NCBI RefSeq assembly: GCF_014297285.1
Contig: NZ_JACOQI010000019.1
Coordinates: 1-60,670 of the forward strand
Length of the DNA stretch: 60,670 nucleotides
Origin: Dysosmobacter segnis
GTDB lineage: Bacteria; Bacillota; Clostridia; Oscillospirales; Oscillospiraceae
Direction of reading: 5' to 3'
The notes under the pieces are model-generated. The model saw only the letters and a list, made by a program, of their open reading frames with translations, was not told where the DNA came from and ran no database searches. Shown here one piece after another: positions 42,701 through 51,191 of this stretch; position 1 is the stretch's first letter, and each line of letters opens with the position of its first letter. The translations under genes and the position numbers were made by a program.

Positions 42701-42729
42701 GAGGACAGTGCTTAAAAAGCACTGTCCTC
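42701..42729. terminator. Hairpin after galM
   Basis: GAGGACAGTGCTT pairs perfectly with AAGCACTGTCCTC (13 bp, AAA loop), 18 bp after galM. There is no strong T-run, so termination may be partial. Confidence 0.65.
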
Positions 42730-42733
42730 AGCG

Positions 42734-42974
42734 TGTCGAAAAAGCCTTTTCTCCCCCGCGCGGGGCAGAAATACACCGTCGGCCCAGCCGGTTTCCGTGC
42801 GCTTTGCGCCCGGAAATCGGGGCCTTCCTCGAAACGGACTCGCTTTCTCCGCCGCTGGCGGCGCATCGCCCGTTTCCCCTTCTTGGGTTTCCCGCGCACA
42901 CCCTTCCTTACCGGTACGGAGGATTTACCACTTTATCGACAGTTTCAGGCCGAAAATATACACCGTCGGCCCAG
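42734..42974. repeat. Intergenic repeat element with short inverted and direct repeats
   Basis: TGTCGAAAAAG at 42734 and CTTTATCGACA at 42931 form an 11-bp inverted repeat with one mismatch. A 17-bp direct repeat starting ATACACCGTCGG occurs at 42771-42787 and 42958-42974. The interior is palindrome-rich. No gene is supported between galM and the carbonic anhydrase; the layout looks like a dispersed intergenic repeat. Confidence 0.45.
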
Positions 42975-42999
42975 TTGGGATCGGAGCCTGCTGCGGATT

Positions 43000-43542
43000 T
43001 TACTCCTGCGGGGTCAACTCGCCGGTTTCGGTGTTGATGACGTAGCCTCGGATGGTGACATCGGCGGGCATAAGGGGATGGTTGCGCAGCAGGTCCACGG
43101 TCTCCGCCACGGAGTTCTCCACGCAGTCGAAGCCTCGGAGCCACGCCTCAAAGTCAATGCCGCAGTAGCGCATCATGTCGATATGGTCCTGAGAAACGCC
43201 CCGCTGGATCAGGTGGCGGATCATCATGTCGGCATTGATGTGGGCTACGCCGCAGTCCGTGTGGCCGATGACCATGACCTCCTCCACACCCAGCTCGATG
43301 ATACCCACCAGCAGGCTGCGCACGGCGCTGTCAAAGGGGCCGGTGATCATGCCGCCGGCGTTTTTGATCAGCTTCACATCACCGTTGCGGATGCCCAGCG
43401 CTGCGGGGAGCAACTCCACCAGACGGGTATCCATGCAGGTGAGGATGGCGATTTTCTTGTCTGGGAACTTACTGGTCTGGAACTTTTCATAGCCCCTGGA
43501 CCGGACAAATTCGCGGTTATATGCCAGCATTTCTTCGATCAT
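43000..43542 (-). CDS. Beta-class carbonic anhydrase
   Basis: 180 residues. Zinc ligands in CMDTR (Cys-x-Asp-x-Arg dyad) and HTDCG (His-x2-Cys), with IKNAGG between them. It is of the compact beta-carbonic anhydrase type. It interconverts CO2 and bicarbonate. The ATG at 43542 follows AAGGAG by 7 bases. It is monocistronic and convergent with the gal operon. Confidence 0.92.
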   Translation of the reverse strand: MIEEMLAYNREFVRSRGYEKFQTSKFPDKKIAILTCMDTRLVELLPAALGIRNGDVKLIKNAGGMITGPFDSAVRSLLVGIIELGVEEVMVIGHTDCGVAHINADMMIRHLIQRGVSQDHIDMMRYCGIDFEAWLRGFDCVENSVAETVDLLRNHPLMPADVTIRGYVINTETGELTPQE

Positions 43543-43637
43543 GGCAGTTCTCCTTTTCACTTTTTTTCTATCATACCGGATTTTGCCACCCCGCGCAACC
43601 GGAATCTTTCGGAAATTGCAGCATGGCAAATGGCGTA

Positions 43638-43666
43638 TTGACAACATAAAACTTTTTTGATAAAAT
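43638..43666 (+). promoter_or_regulatory. Strong promoter for the LysM protein gene
   Basis: Consensus TTGACA at 43638-43643, a 17-bp spacer and TAAAAT at 43661-43666. Confidence 0.75.
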
Positions 43667-43671
43667 TTTTC

Positions 43672-43843
43672 CGTCAGCACAAGCTGGCAAAGTTGGCACA
43701 AGCTGACATTTTTCGCATATGTTTTTATACGCTCAGGCAATACAGATATTACGAAGGTATCAGTGTCCTCCCAAGGAGGGTATTGGTGCCTTTTTTGTTT
43801 GATGCTGCGGAAAATGCCTGAAAACTCATTTTAGGAGGAAGCT
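43672..43843 (+). promoter_or_regulatory. Structured 5' leader with internal terminator
   Basis: The leader starts with a palindromic pair of small hairpins (GTCAGC-ACAA-GCTGGC, AAA, GTTGGC-ACAA-GCTGAC). Further on, a 16-bp stem with several G-U pairs and a CAA loop (about 43755-43791) is followed by six T's, like an intrinsic terminator. TCAGGCA near 43735 can pair with TGCCTGA near 43816, enclosing that stem. This is the form of a riboswitch or attenuator, but I recognise no known class. Confidence 0.5.
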
Positions 43844-44929
43844 ATGAAAAAACTGAACAGATTTATCAGCCTTGCGCTGACGCTGGGGCTTGCACTCAGC
43901 GTGATGGCCACGTCCGTGTCCGCATCCAAGTTCGTGGATGCCCACGGGAATGAGGTGGAACTGGATGACACGCTGGAGGCTTACAGCAGCGTGGTGCTGT
44001 CCGGCGCGGACAACGCGGCCCGTAAGGCGGAGACCAATTTGGGCGATCTGTGGACCGACGCGCTGCGGTGGTTCGCCGTGTCCGGCAAGATCAATGCGTA
44101 TTTTGACGAGGACGATGTGACCGCCGGCAACACCAAGGTAGATGTGGACGCCGATCACATTGTTGCCCTCTGGAACGGCGGCAATCTGCGCGCCGACATT
44201 GCTGCCGGCAAGTTCGGCGCGGCGGAGCTGGCAGCCGTCCTGCCCTATCCCAACAAGGTGGCTGTGATCTATATGAGCGGCGCTCAGCTGCTGGAAGCTC
44301 TGGAGGCGGCTGCTCAGGCGCTGCCCTACGGCGATGCATCCGCCGATGCCTGCGCTTCCTTTATGCAGGCTGCGGGCCTGACTTACAGCGTCAACGCGGA
44401 TCGGGCCTATGACAAGGGAGAAGCTTACGGCAAGTACTGGTTCAAGGCAAATTCCGTCAGCCGTGTGACGATCACCGATGTAAACGGCAAGGCGTTCGAC
44501 CCGAACGCTACCTATGCGGTCATCACCCACAACGCAAACTTTAACGGCATGGACTCCTCTTATGTGTTTAAGGCGGCTGCGGAGGCTAACGAGAAGTCTG
44601 CCATCACCAAGGCCGTTGTGCGGGATGTGGTGTGGATGTACATCAGCGAAGAGCTGGGGAATGTGGTGGGCGACGCCTATGCCGCCCCTCAGGGCCGCAT
44701 CACGGTAACGGCCACCGCGGCGCCGGCTGAGTCTGCGAAGCCCGGCCAGTCCGCGACCACGACAGAGAATGGAACCTACACCGTTGTGTCCGGCGACTCC
44801 CTCTGGAAGATCGCATCTAAGGTCTACGGCAGCGGCAAGCTGTGGAGCAAGATCTTCTCTGCCAATCCCCAGATCAAGAATGCATCTATGATCTATGTGG
44901 GTCAGACGCTGACCGTTCCCGCAAAGTAA
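43844..44929 (+). CDS. Secreted 5'-nucleotidase C-terminal domain protein with LysM
   Basis: 361 residues. Signal peptide ending SVSA. A 5'-nucleotidase C-terminal-like domain (about 35-290; NLGDLWTDALRWF, LWNGGNLRADI, VIYMSGAQLLEALE) comes without the metallophosphatase half. A short Ala/Thr linker and one LysM domain (about 315-358; YTVVSGDSLWKIA) bind peptidoglycan. It is cell-wall attached; substrate binding rather than catalysis is likely. GGAGGA precedes the ATG. Confidence 0.85.
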   Translation: MKKLNRFISLALTLGLALSVMATSVSASKFVDAHGNEVELDDTLEAYSSVVLSGADNAARKAETNLGDLWTDALRWFAVSGKINAYFDEDDVTAGNTKVDVDADHIVALWNGGNLRADIAAGKFGAAELAAVLPYPNKVAVIYMSGAQLLEALEAAAQALPYGDASADACASFMQAAGLTYSVNADRAYDKGEAYGKYWFKANSVSRVTITDVNGKAFDPNATYAVITHNANFNGMDSSYVFKAAAEANEKSAITKAVVRDVVWMYISEELGNVVGDAYAAPQGRITVTATAAPAESAKPGQSATTTENGTYTVVSGDSLWKIASKVYGSGKLWSKIFSANPQIKNASMIYVGQTLTVPAK

Positions 44930-44954
44930 ATCACGAGGCACAAGCCGCAGGAGA

Positions 44955-45000
44955 CCTGCACATCCGTCACAAGACGGATGTGCGGGCATCCTTATTGCTT
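44955..45000 (+). terminator. Terminator of the LysM protein gene
   Basis: A 14-bp stem around GCACATCCGTC-ACAA-GACGGATGTGC, followed by a T-rich stretch. Confidence 0.75.
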
Positions 45001-45052
45001 TAGAACAGAGCGGACCACTTGGGACTGCTGTGTTGTACGGCAATCAAAACCA

Positions 45053-45239
45053 TACCATCGCTCGACAAGGGCAAACACGCCTGACAGCGCGTCTTTCCGG
45101 CGCTTTTTGCTCTTTTCGCCTTGGTGGGCGCCAGCCCGCCTGCATCTCAAAAAAACAAAAATCACTCGAAAATCCATCCCTGTCAGGTGCAGACATTTTT
45201 GCCCGTCAAAACCGTGTCTGCCCTTGTCAAGCGATGGTA
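45053..45239. mobile_element. 187-bp MITE-like element with 27-bp terminal inverted repeats
   Basis: The left end 45053-45079 (TACCATCGCT...) and right end 45213-45239 are inverted copies differing at two positions, both compatible with G-U pairing. A second, inner pair CCTGACAG/CTGTCAGG lies at about 45080-45087 and 45179-45186. There is no ORF inside. No clear target-site duplication was seen. It occupies the whole leader of the MoxR operon and could equally act as a long RNA hairpin. Confidence 0.5.
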
Positions 45240-45258
45240 GAAAATGAGGACTTATCGT

Positions 45259-46200
45259 ATGAACCGTGAATTGCAAACGATCATTGTTGAAGTGGAAAAG
45301 GCCGTGGTGGGCAAGCGTGAAGTCATAGAAAAGATCCTGATGGCGCTGTTGGCCGACGGACATGTTCTGCTGGACGATATCCCCGGCGTCGGCAAAACAA
45401 CGCTGGCGGTGGCCCTGAGCCGCACACTGGGCCTGACCTATAACCGCATCCAGTTCACGCCGGATGTGCTGCCGTCCGATATTGTGGGCTTTTCCATTTA
45501 CAACAAGGACAGCGGCTGCTTTGAGTACAAGAGCGGCGTGGTGAGCAATACCAACCTGCTGCTTGGGGACGAGATCAACCGGACGTCCAGCAAAACCCAG
45601 TCCGCCCTGCTGGAAGCGATGGAAGAACGTCAGGTCACGGTGGACGGCACAACTTATCCGCTGCAAAAGCCCTTTGCGGTGATCGCGACCCAGAACAATG
45701 TAGGAACCGCAGGCACCCAGTTGCTGCCCTATGCCCAGATGGACCGGTTCCTTGTCCGGCTTTCCATCGGTTATCCCGATTATGAGGCCCAGATGTCCAT
45801 CCTCCGGGACCGCCAGAGCACAGATCCCATTGGTTCCGTGGCGCAGGTGGTCACCCGTGACGATGTGCTGCGGATGCAGGCGGAGGTGCGGGCCGTCACA
45901 GCAAAGGACAGTATTCTGGACTATATTACCCGTCTGGCCATGGCGTCCCGGGAGCATCCCATGGTGGAGGTAGGCATCAGCCCCCGCGGTACCCTGTTCC
46001 TTGACCGTATGGCCAAGGCCCATGCTTATCTGGAGGGCCGGGATTATGTGACAGGCGGCGATGTGCAGGCGATTTTCCATGATGTCTGTGCCCATCGTGC
46101 GATCCTTAACCAGAAATCACGGCTGTCCGGCGGAACGGTTACGCAGGTACTGAACGAACTGCTGGAAACGGTGGAAGTTCCGGACCGCAGACAGGCATGA
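45259..46200 (+). CDS. MoxR-family AAA+ ATPase
   Basis: 313 residues. Walker A GVGKTT, Walker B LLGDEINR, sensor region ATQNNVGTAGTQLLPYAQMDRF. MoxR ATPases act as chaperones for VWA or DUF58 partners, and a DUF58 gene follows with a 4-bp overlap. The ATG at 45259 is preferred (GAGGAC upstream) over an in-frame ATG at 45244. Confidence 0.9.
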   Translation: MNRELQTIIVEVEKAVVGKREVIEKILMALLADGHVLLDDIPGVGKTTLAVALSRTLGLTYNRIQFTPDVLPSDIVGFSIYNKDSGCFEYKSGVVSNTNLLLGDEINRTSSKTQSALLEAMEERQVTVDGTTYPLQKPFAVIATQNNVGTAGTQLLPYAQMDRFLVRLSIGYPDYEAQMSILRDRQSTDPIGSVAQVVTRDDVLRMQAEVRAVTAKDSILDYITRLAMASREHPMVEVGISPRGTLFLDRMAKAHAYLEGRDYVTGGDVQAIFHDVCAHRAILNQKSRLSGGTVTQVLNELLETVEVPDRRQA

Positions 46201-47336
46201 TGCGGAAACGGAGATTTGCTTACGGCGCATGGCTGCTGTTTGCCATGTTGCTGTATTTCTTTGAGAACAATACCGGCACCCGGACGATTTTGGCCGCTTC
46301 AGTTTTCCTGCCGGCTGCGTCGGTCCTCTGCGTGGTGCGTTCAGTCAGACGGGTAACGGTTCATCTATCTGCGCCGGACTGCTGCAAACAGGGAGATGCC
46401 GCGGAATGCTCCGTGCGGGCAGAGGGCCTTCTGCTCGGAGCGGTGCTGACGGCAGTGCTTCGGGGCCGCAGCCGCCTGACCGGGGAGGAAACGGCGGTGA
46501 AACTCTCGGCCTCGCGGTTTGCGCCTGACGCGGCAGGTACGCTGCGTACCGCCCATTGCGGTACGGTCATGCTTTCTCTCAGCGACGCGGCTGTGCAGGA
46601 TTGGTTTGGCTTGTACCGCTGTGCCCTGACAGTTCGGAGCACCCGCTTCGTGACCGTCGAACCGCTGCTGTTTGACATGCAGATCTCCCTTGCGGAAAAT
46701 GAAACGGTCACGGCGGACAGCGAGCGCTGGTCTTCCAACCATCCGGGGCACGATCCCAGTGAGACCTTCGGATTCCGTACATACGTTCCCGGCGATCCCA
46801 TCCGGCAGATCCACTGGAAGCTTTCCCAAAAGACAGACTCCCTGATGGTGCGGGAACTGGGGCTTCCGGTAGCGGAGGAGGTCCTGCTGCTGTTGGATAC
46901 CTCCACCACTGGGAAGGAAGATGCCGCGGATGCGCTGGACGCGGCCATGACGGCGCTGCTGTCCTTGTCCCGGTCCTTGACAGAACAGGGGATCACCCAT
47001 TCTGTTGGCTGGAAAAACAGGGAATTAGCGGAACTCTCTCTGTGCACGGTACAGGATCAGCAGGACTGTACAGCGGTGCGTGAGCAGATTTTGACTGCCG
47101 CTGCCGCACCGGATGCGGAAAGCATCTGCGACTGCTTCCGCAAATGGTCCGGGGATGTCTATGCGCATACCGTTGTCTGCGCGCCGTCCTTGCCCCGGGG
47201 CCTTTCCCTGCTGCAGGCGGGCAACCGTGTGACCGTGCTGCTGTCTGACGGCGGCACACAGAGCTGCGGCGGGGTGACAGTTGTACCCTTTTCGCGGAAG
47301 AATATGGCGCAGGAATTGGAATATCTTGAGATTTAA
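46197..47336 (+). CDS. DUF58 domain protein
   Basis: 379 residues. Two N-terminal membrane segments and the DUF58 core (FRTYVPGDPIRQIHWKLSQKTDSLMVREL) with a VWA-like remainder (LLLLDTSTTGKEDAADALDAA). It is the standard partner of MoxR ATPases. The start overlaps the moxR-type gene. Confidence 0.9.
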   Translation: MMRKRRFAYGAWLLFAMLLYFFENNTGTRTILAASVFLPAASVLCVVRSVRRVTVHLSAPDCCKQGDAAECSVRAEGLLLGAVLTAVLRGRSRLTGEETAVKLSASRFAPDAAGTLRTAHCGTVMLSLSDAAVQDWFGLYRCALTVRSTRFVTVEPLLFDMQISLAENETVTADSERWSSNHPGHDPSETFGFRTYVPGDPIRQIHWKLSQKTDSLMVRELGLPVAEEVLLLLDTSTTGKEDAADALDAAMTALLSLSRSLTEQGITHSVGWKNRELAELSLCTVQDQQDCTAVREQILTAAAAPDAESICDCFRKWSGDVYAHTVVCAPSLPRGLSLLQAGNRVTVLLSDGGTQSCGGVTVVPFSRKNMAQELEYLEI

Positions 47337-47345
47337 GGAATGTTC

Positions 47346-48527
47346 ATGAAACATCAGACGGTTGGGTTACAATTTGATTTTCAAAAAAGTGAGCGGGCAA
47401 AACCATGGAAAACAGCACTCCCCATTGTCGGTGTGCCGCTGCTTGCGGCAGTGCTGCTTCTGGCCCTCAAGCCTGCCAGAGAAAGCCTGAAGTGCTTGTG
47501 CAATCTGATGTTTGCGGCCAGTGAGACGGTCAATGCCTATGCCTACGATTATTTTGAGGTTTCGGACGCGGCCAGCCCGGTTCTGGCATTGGGCCTGCTG
47601 GTGACGGCAGCGGCCGGTGTTCTCCTGCTTGCATACCTGCGCGGCAGCAAGATCGTTCCGCTTCTGGCGGCGTTGGCCCTGACCGGCGGGGAGATCTGGT
47701 TCGGACTGACTCCTCCGGCGGCTGTCAATGTGCTGATTTTTGCGCTGCTGGCGCTGTTGGCCCTGCCTGTGGATACCCTGCGGGGCAGACTGGTATTTCT
47801 GCTGGCAGTCATGGCCGTTTTTCTGACGGTACAGCTCTTGGCTCCCGGTGTTCGCATGGGGGTGGAAGAAGCCTCTGAGCATGTGCGGGATCGGCTGGAT
47901 GCTGCCGAACAGCTTGTTTCCGGCGCAGACTATACGCCGCAGCAGGAACCGCCCCAGACCGCCCGTGAGGAAAACCGGCTGGATACGGAAACCGCCGGAG
48001 AGATGTCCGGAGATACGCAGAATACGCAGGACTATCAGCATATTTATGAACAGGAACAGGAAATCAGCCGTCCCAAGCGCATCGACTATCTAAAAATCGC
48101 CGTACTGACGATTCTGATTTTGGCTCTGCTGACGTTGCCCTTCCTACCGTTCGTCCTGTTTGACGCCCGGCGGCGCAAGGCAATGGAACGGCGGGCGGCG
48201 TTTGATTCCCCTGACTGCGGGGAAGCGATCCGCGCCATGTTTCTACATCTGGCTGCCTATCTGGATCGATGTGGAAAAGGCGTTGGGAATCGCCCCTTCT
48301 CCCAATGGGACGCTGCGCTGGCCCAAACCGTTTCTCCGGAATACGCCGCGCAGTTCCGTCATGCCGCTGCACTTTTTGAGGAGTCTGCATACAGTACCCA
48401 TGCCATGGGGGAGGAACAGCGGGCCGAACTGCAAAGTCTTTTAACCGAAACGGAGCGGCTGCTGTATGACAATGCAGACCGGAGAACAAAATTTCGCTTG
48501 AAGTATGTGGAGTGTCTCCACGCCTGA
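47346..48527 (+). CDS. Membrane protein with DUF4129-like C-terminus
   Basis: About 393 residues. A block of N-terminal membrane segments (residues 20-170), an extracytoplasmic acidic stretch, one more membrane helix (about 250-275), then a cytoplasmic helical tail. The tail (IRAMFLHLAAYLDRCGKG, FEESAYSTHAM) resembles the DUF4129 tail of transglutaminase partners in MoxR-DUF58 loci. No catalytic transglutaminase triad is visible. The ATG at 47346 follows AAGGA; an ATG at 47340 is also possible. Confidence 0.72.
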   Translation: MKHQTVGLQFDFQKSERAKPWKTALPIVGVPLLAAVLLLALKPARESLKCLCNLMFAASETVNAYAYDYFEVSDAASPVLALGLLVTAAAGVLLLAYLRGSKIVPLLAALALTGGEIWFGLTPPAAVNVLIFALLALLALPVDTLRGRLVFLLAVMAVFLTVQLLAPGVRMGVEEASEHVRDRLDAAEQLVSGADYTPQQEPPQTAREENRLDTETAGEMSGDTQNTQDYQHIYEQEQEISRPKRIDYLKIAVLTILILALLTLPFLPFVLFDARRRKAMERRAAFDSPDCGEAIRAMFLHLAAYLDRCGKGVGNRPFSQWDAALAQTVSPEYAAQFRHAAALFEESAYSTHAMGEEQRAELQSLLTETERLLYDNADRRTKFRLKYVECLHA

Positions 48528-48539
48528 GAGGAAGCAAGA

Positions 48540-49532
48540 ATGAAAAACGCAAAGCTTTTATTGTTGACTGTGGTGCTGCTGCTGACCCTGACGGGTTGCC
48601 GTACCCGGACCACCGTGCCTGTGGATCCGATCCCCGATGAGAACGGCGAGGCAGCGGAGGACCAACTGGGACAGGCCGAACAGATTGAGGACGCGGAAGA
48701 CGATCCTGCGGCAGAAGAGGATGTCAGACCGGATGCGGATGCCCCGACCGCAACGGACCCGGATTCCGACCGAAAGACGTATGCGGAGGACGCAGACGCT
48801 GAGATCGTTCCCGGTGCGGACAAAACCCTCACGCAGCAGGGGGACGGCGGAAAAACACCGGAGCATGATGCCAATGGGGGAGCTACCGGCGCAAAGGATG
48901 CGACCACCGGTGAGCTGACCGCAACGGAAACCGTTCCCGCTGACCAGGCAGAAAACACCGGCGCGGATGAAAGCGGCCAAACGGCAGAAACTGCGCTGCT
49001 CTACTATCAAACACTGCTGGAGGACCGTTTGAGCGGACTCTTTGAGTGCCAGCGCTTCTATATTTACTGGGAGACGGCGGAGGACTACCACACTGTCCAT
49101 AAATCATCTGACGAGCATCAGATCATCTTGAATGCCGGGGCGTATGACGTGTCCGCAAAGCTGCAAAATGACGCACTGATTGTGGATGACGGCTGGATCC
49201 AGCGTAAAGATCCCGGTGTGATCGTCAAGGTCGTGGAGCGCTCCGTCCTTGGCAGCGGAGTGTCGTCCACCCGACAGGCGGAAACGGTTTGCGGTGCGTT
49301 GAAAGCACGGGAGGGCTGGTCCGGGCTGGATGCCGTCCGGAATGGCCGGGTCATTTTGCTCTCCGAGGAGCTGCTTTCCGGTCAGGCCAGACGGACCGGC
49401 GCAGCGGTTTTGCTTGCCAAGGCCATGTATCCGAGCCTATTCAGTGATACAGACGCGGAAGAGGCACTCCGTGCACTCACTCAGGAAGCATACGGCGCGC
49501 CTGCGTCCGGTACGTTTATTTATGTGGGATGA
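48540..49532 (+). CDS. Lipoprotein with acidic linker and BtuF-like half domain
   Basis: 330 residues. Lipobox LTGC (Cys20), then about 130 residues rich in Asp, Glu, Ala and Thr, then a C-terminal domain. That domain resembles only the C-terminal lobe of cobalamin/siderophore-binding proteins (DPGVIVKVVERSVLG, REGWSGLDAVRNGRVILLSEELLS, AVLLAKAMYPSLF). Whether it binds a ligand is unclear. It lies 12 bp after the membrane protein gene. Confidence 0.72.
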   Translation: MKNAKLLLLTVVLLLTLTGCRTRTTVPVDPIPDENGEAAEDQLGQAEQIEDAEDDPAAEEDVRPDADAPTATDPDSDRKTYAEDADAEIVPGADKTLTQQGDGGKTPEHDANGGATGAKDATTGELTATETVPADQAENTGADESGQTAETALLYYQTLLEDRLSGLFECQRFYIYWETAEDYHTVHKSSDEHQIILNAGAYDVSAKLQNDALIVDDGWIQRKDPGVIVKVVERSVLGSGVSSTRQAETVCGALKAREGWSGLDAVRNGRVILLSEELLSGQARRTGAAVLLAKAMYPSLFSDTDAEEALRALTQEAYGAPASGTFIYVG

Positions 49533-49548
49533 AAGGAATGGTTTTGAT

Positions 49549-49977
49549 ATGACGATCCTTGTAATTGACGGTCAGGGCGGAAAGCTCGGAAAACGGCTGG
49601 TGGAAAGCATCAAAAAATCCTTCCCGCAAGTGGAGGTCATGGCCGTCGGGACCAACAGCGCCGCGTCAGAGAGCATGATGCGTGCCGGTGCGGACCGGGT
49701 GGCGACCGGTGAAAACCCGGTCATTGTTGCCAGCCGGACTGCCCAGATCATCGTTGGCCCTATGGGGATAGCCCTTGCCGACGCGCTGATGGGAGAGATC
49801 TCTCCGGCAATGGCCAATGCCGTTGCTGCCAGCGCGGCCTACCGGGTGTTGATCCCCATGAATCTCTGCGACACCTATGTGGCAGGCGTCAGCCAGAAAT
49901 CTTCTGCCATCATGGATGACGCGATGGAGCATATTCGCCAACTGCTGACGGAGATGGGAGATACTGCATGCCTATGA
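49549..49977 (+). CDS. DUF3842 family protein
   Basis: 142 residues starting MTILVIDGQGGKLG, with a nucleotide-loop-like glycine motif and the conserved GENPVIVASRTAQIIVGPMGI. This matches DUF3842, a Clostridial family of unknown function that is typically encoded beside ECF transporter S components. The next gene overlaps by 10 bp and is one. Confidence 0.85.
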   Translation: MTILVIDGQGGKLGKRLVESIKKSFPQVEVMAVGTNSAASESMMRAGADRVATGENPVIVASRTAQIIVGPMGIALADALMGEISPAMANAVAASAAYRVLIPMNLCDTYVAGVSQKSSAIMDDAMEHIRQLLTEMGDTACL

Positions 49978-50528
49978 CCCGGAACGATGCACGTTCTTCT
50001 GTGCAGATCAGAAAGCTTACCTACTCGGCGCTGTATCTTGCCATTGCATTGGTCCTGCCGTTTCTGACGGGACAGATCCCTGAGATTGGATCCATGCTCT
50101 GCCCAATGCACATTCCGGCATTGCTGTGCGGCTTTGTTTGCGGCTGGCCGTGGGGACTGGCGGTGGGATTTGTTTCCCCGCTGCTGCGGTCCCTTCTCTT
50201 TGGGATGCCTACGGCTTATACGGCAGTGGCCATGGCGTTTGAACTGGCCGCCTATGGCGCGGTTTCCGGGATCTTATACCGCATTTTCCCCCGCAGAAAT
50301 TGGTCTGTATATGTCACTTTGATCGCCGCTATGATCGTGGGCCGCCTGGTGTGGGGCGGTGTACAGTTTATGATGGCGGGCTTGCAGCATACCGTGTTTG
50401 ACCGCTCTCTTTTTCTTGCGGGCGCAGTGACCAATGCGCTTCCCGGCATCCTTGTACAGATCATCCTGATCCCCATTCTTGTCATCACAATGGAGAAAGC
50501 CAAGCTGACGCTGAATGGGACGAGATAA
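49968..50528 (+). CDS. ECF transporter S component
   Basis: 186 residues with about five or six membrane segments and the S-component motif ALYLAIALVLPFLTGQIPEIG...LCPMHIPALLCGFVCG. It binds a vitamin or related cofactor for import via a shared EcfAAT module, which is not encoded here. The substrate cannot be told from sequence. An in-frame ATG at 49974 is an alternative start. Confidence 0.88.
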   Translation: MPMTRNDARSSVQIRKLTYSALYLAIALVLPFLTGQIPEIGSMLCPMHIPALLCGFVCGWPWGLAVGFVSPLLRSLLFGMPTAYTAVAMAFELAAYGAVSGILYRIFPRRNWSVYVTLIAAMIVGRLVWGGVQFMMAGLQHTVFDRSLFLAGAVTNALPGILVQIILIPILVITMEKAKLTLNGTR

Positions 50529-50590
50529 TGACAGAAGATCGAATCGGCAAAGAAATCAGCGGCAGTATGCACCGGCGATTCCCGTCGCGC

Positions 50591-50627
50591 AAAAGAGGAC
50601 CCATCCAATACGGATGGGTCCTCTTTT
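50591..50627. terminator. Bidirectional terminator
   Basis: AAAAGAGGACCCATCC pairs with GGATGGGTCCTCTTTT (16 bp). A's on one side and T's on the other serve both the ECF-S gene and the converging remnant. Confidence 0.88.
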
Positions 50628-50637
50628 CAAATAGCTG

Positions 50638-51149
50638 TCAGCGGAAGGCCGTCTGCGAAATGTTCACTTCCCGTCCGCAGCGGTTGTCAATGTCGGTATC
50701 GTTGTCCTCGAACACGCTGCCGGGGAAGGACAGGGGGCTTTCGGCGGGTACGCTCTCCAGCAGAACGGCGGTGCCGTTGTGGAAGAACTCGTTGTTCGCA
50801 TACTGGGTGTGGGTGACGACGGTACCCTCGGCGTTGAAGCGGAATCCCACCTGATTGTCCTCGAAGCGGCAGTCCATGGCGTTGACCCAGGTGGTGCCGT
50901 AGGCCAGCACGCCGGTTTTCCAGCCGGAAACAGTACAGCTTGTCAGGTGCAGCTGGCGATCACGGCCAGCGCTGTCACCAGTGCGGCAATGTGCAGGAAC
51001 TTCTTTTGCAGTGGCTTGGGGGCCTTTTGCCGTGTCCAGGGCTTGATACTGCGGGCGCAGTGGGGACAGAAGGATGCGCCATCCGGGAGGGGAACTCTGC
51101 AAAGCGGGCAGAGATTTTGCTTTTCCGGGGTGATTCTGGACTCTTTCAT
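50638..51149 (-). pseudogene. Decayed zinc-ribbon/beta-helix protein gene
   Basis: From the ATG at 51149 a frame encodes a zinc ribbon (CPLCRVPLPDGASFCPHCARS) and one membrane segment, then stops at 50943 after 68 residues. In an overlapping frame the 3' part continues to 50638 with beta-helix-like repeats (TSCTVSGWKTGVLAYG, NNEFFHNGTAVLLE). A whole gene would join them through a longer helix region, so a deletion plus frameshift is inferred. Confidence 0.65.
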
Positions 51150-51191
51150 CTTTAAAATGCCTCCATCAGACGAAGAACGTTTTTATACCGC

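Noticed and set aside
42683..43741. Plus-strand ORFs through the gap and carbonic anhydrase
   Set aside because: They run antisense to the zinc motifs of a clear carbonic anhydrase and through an intergenic repeat.
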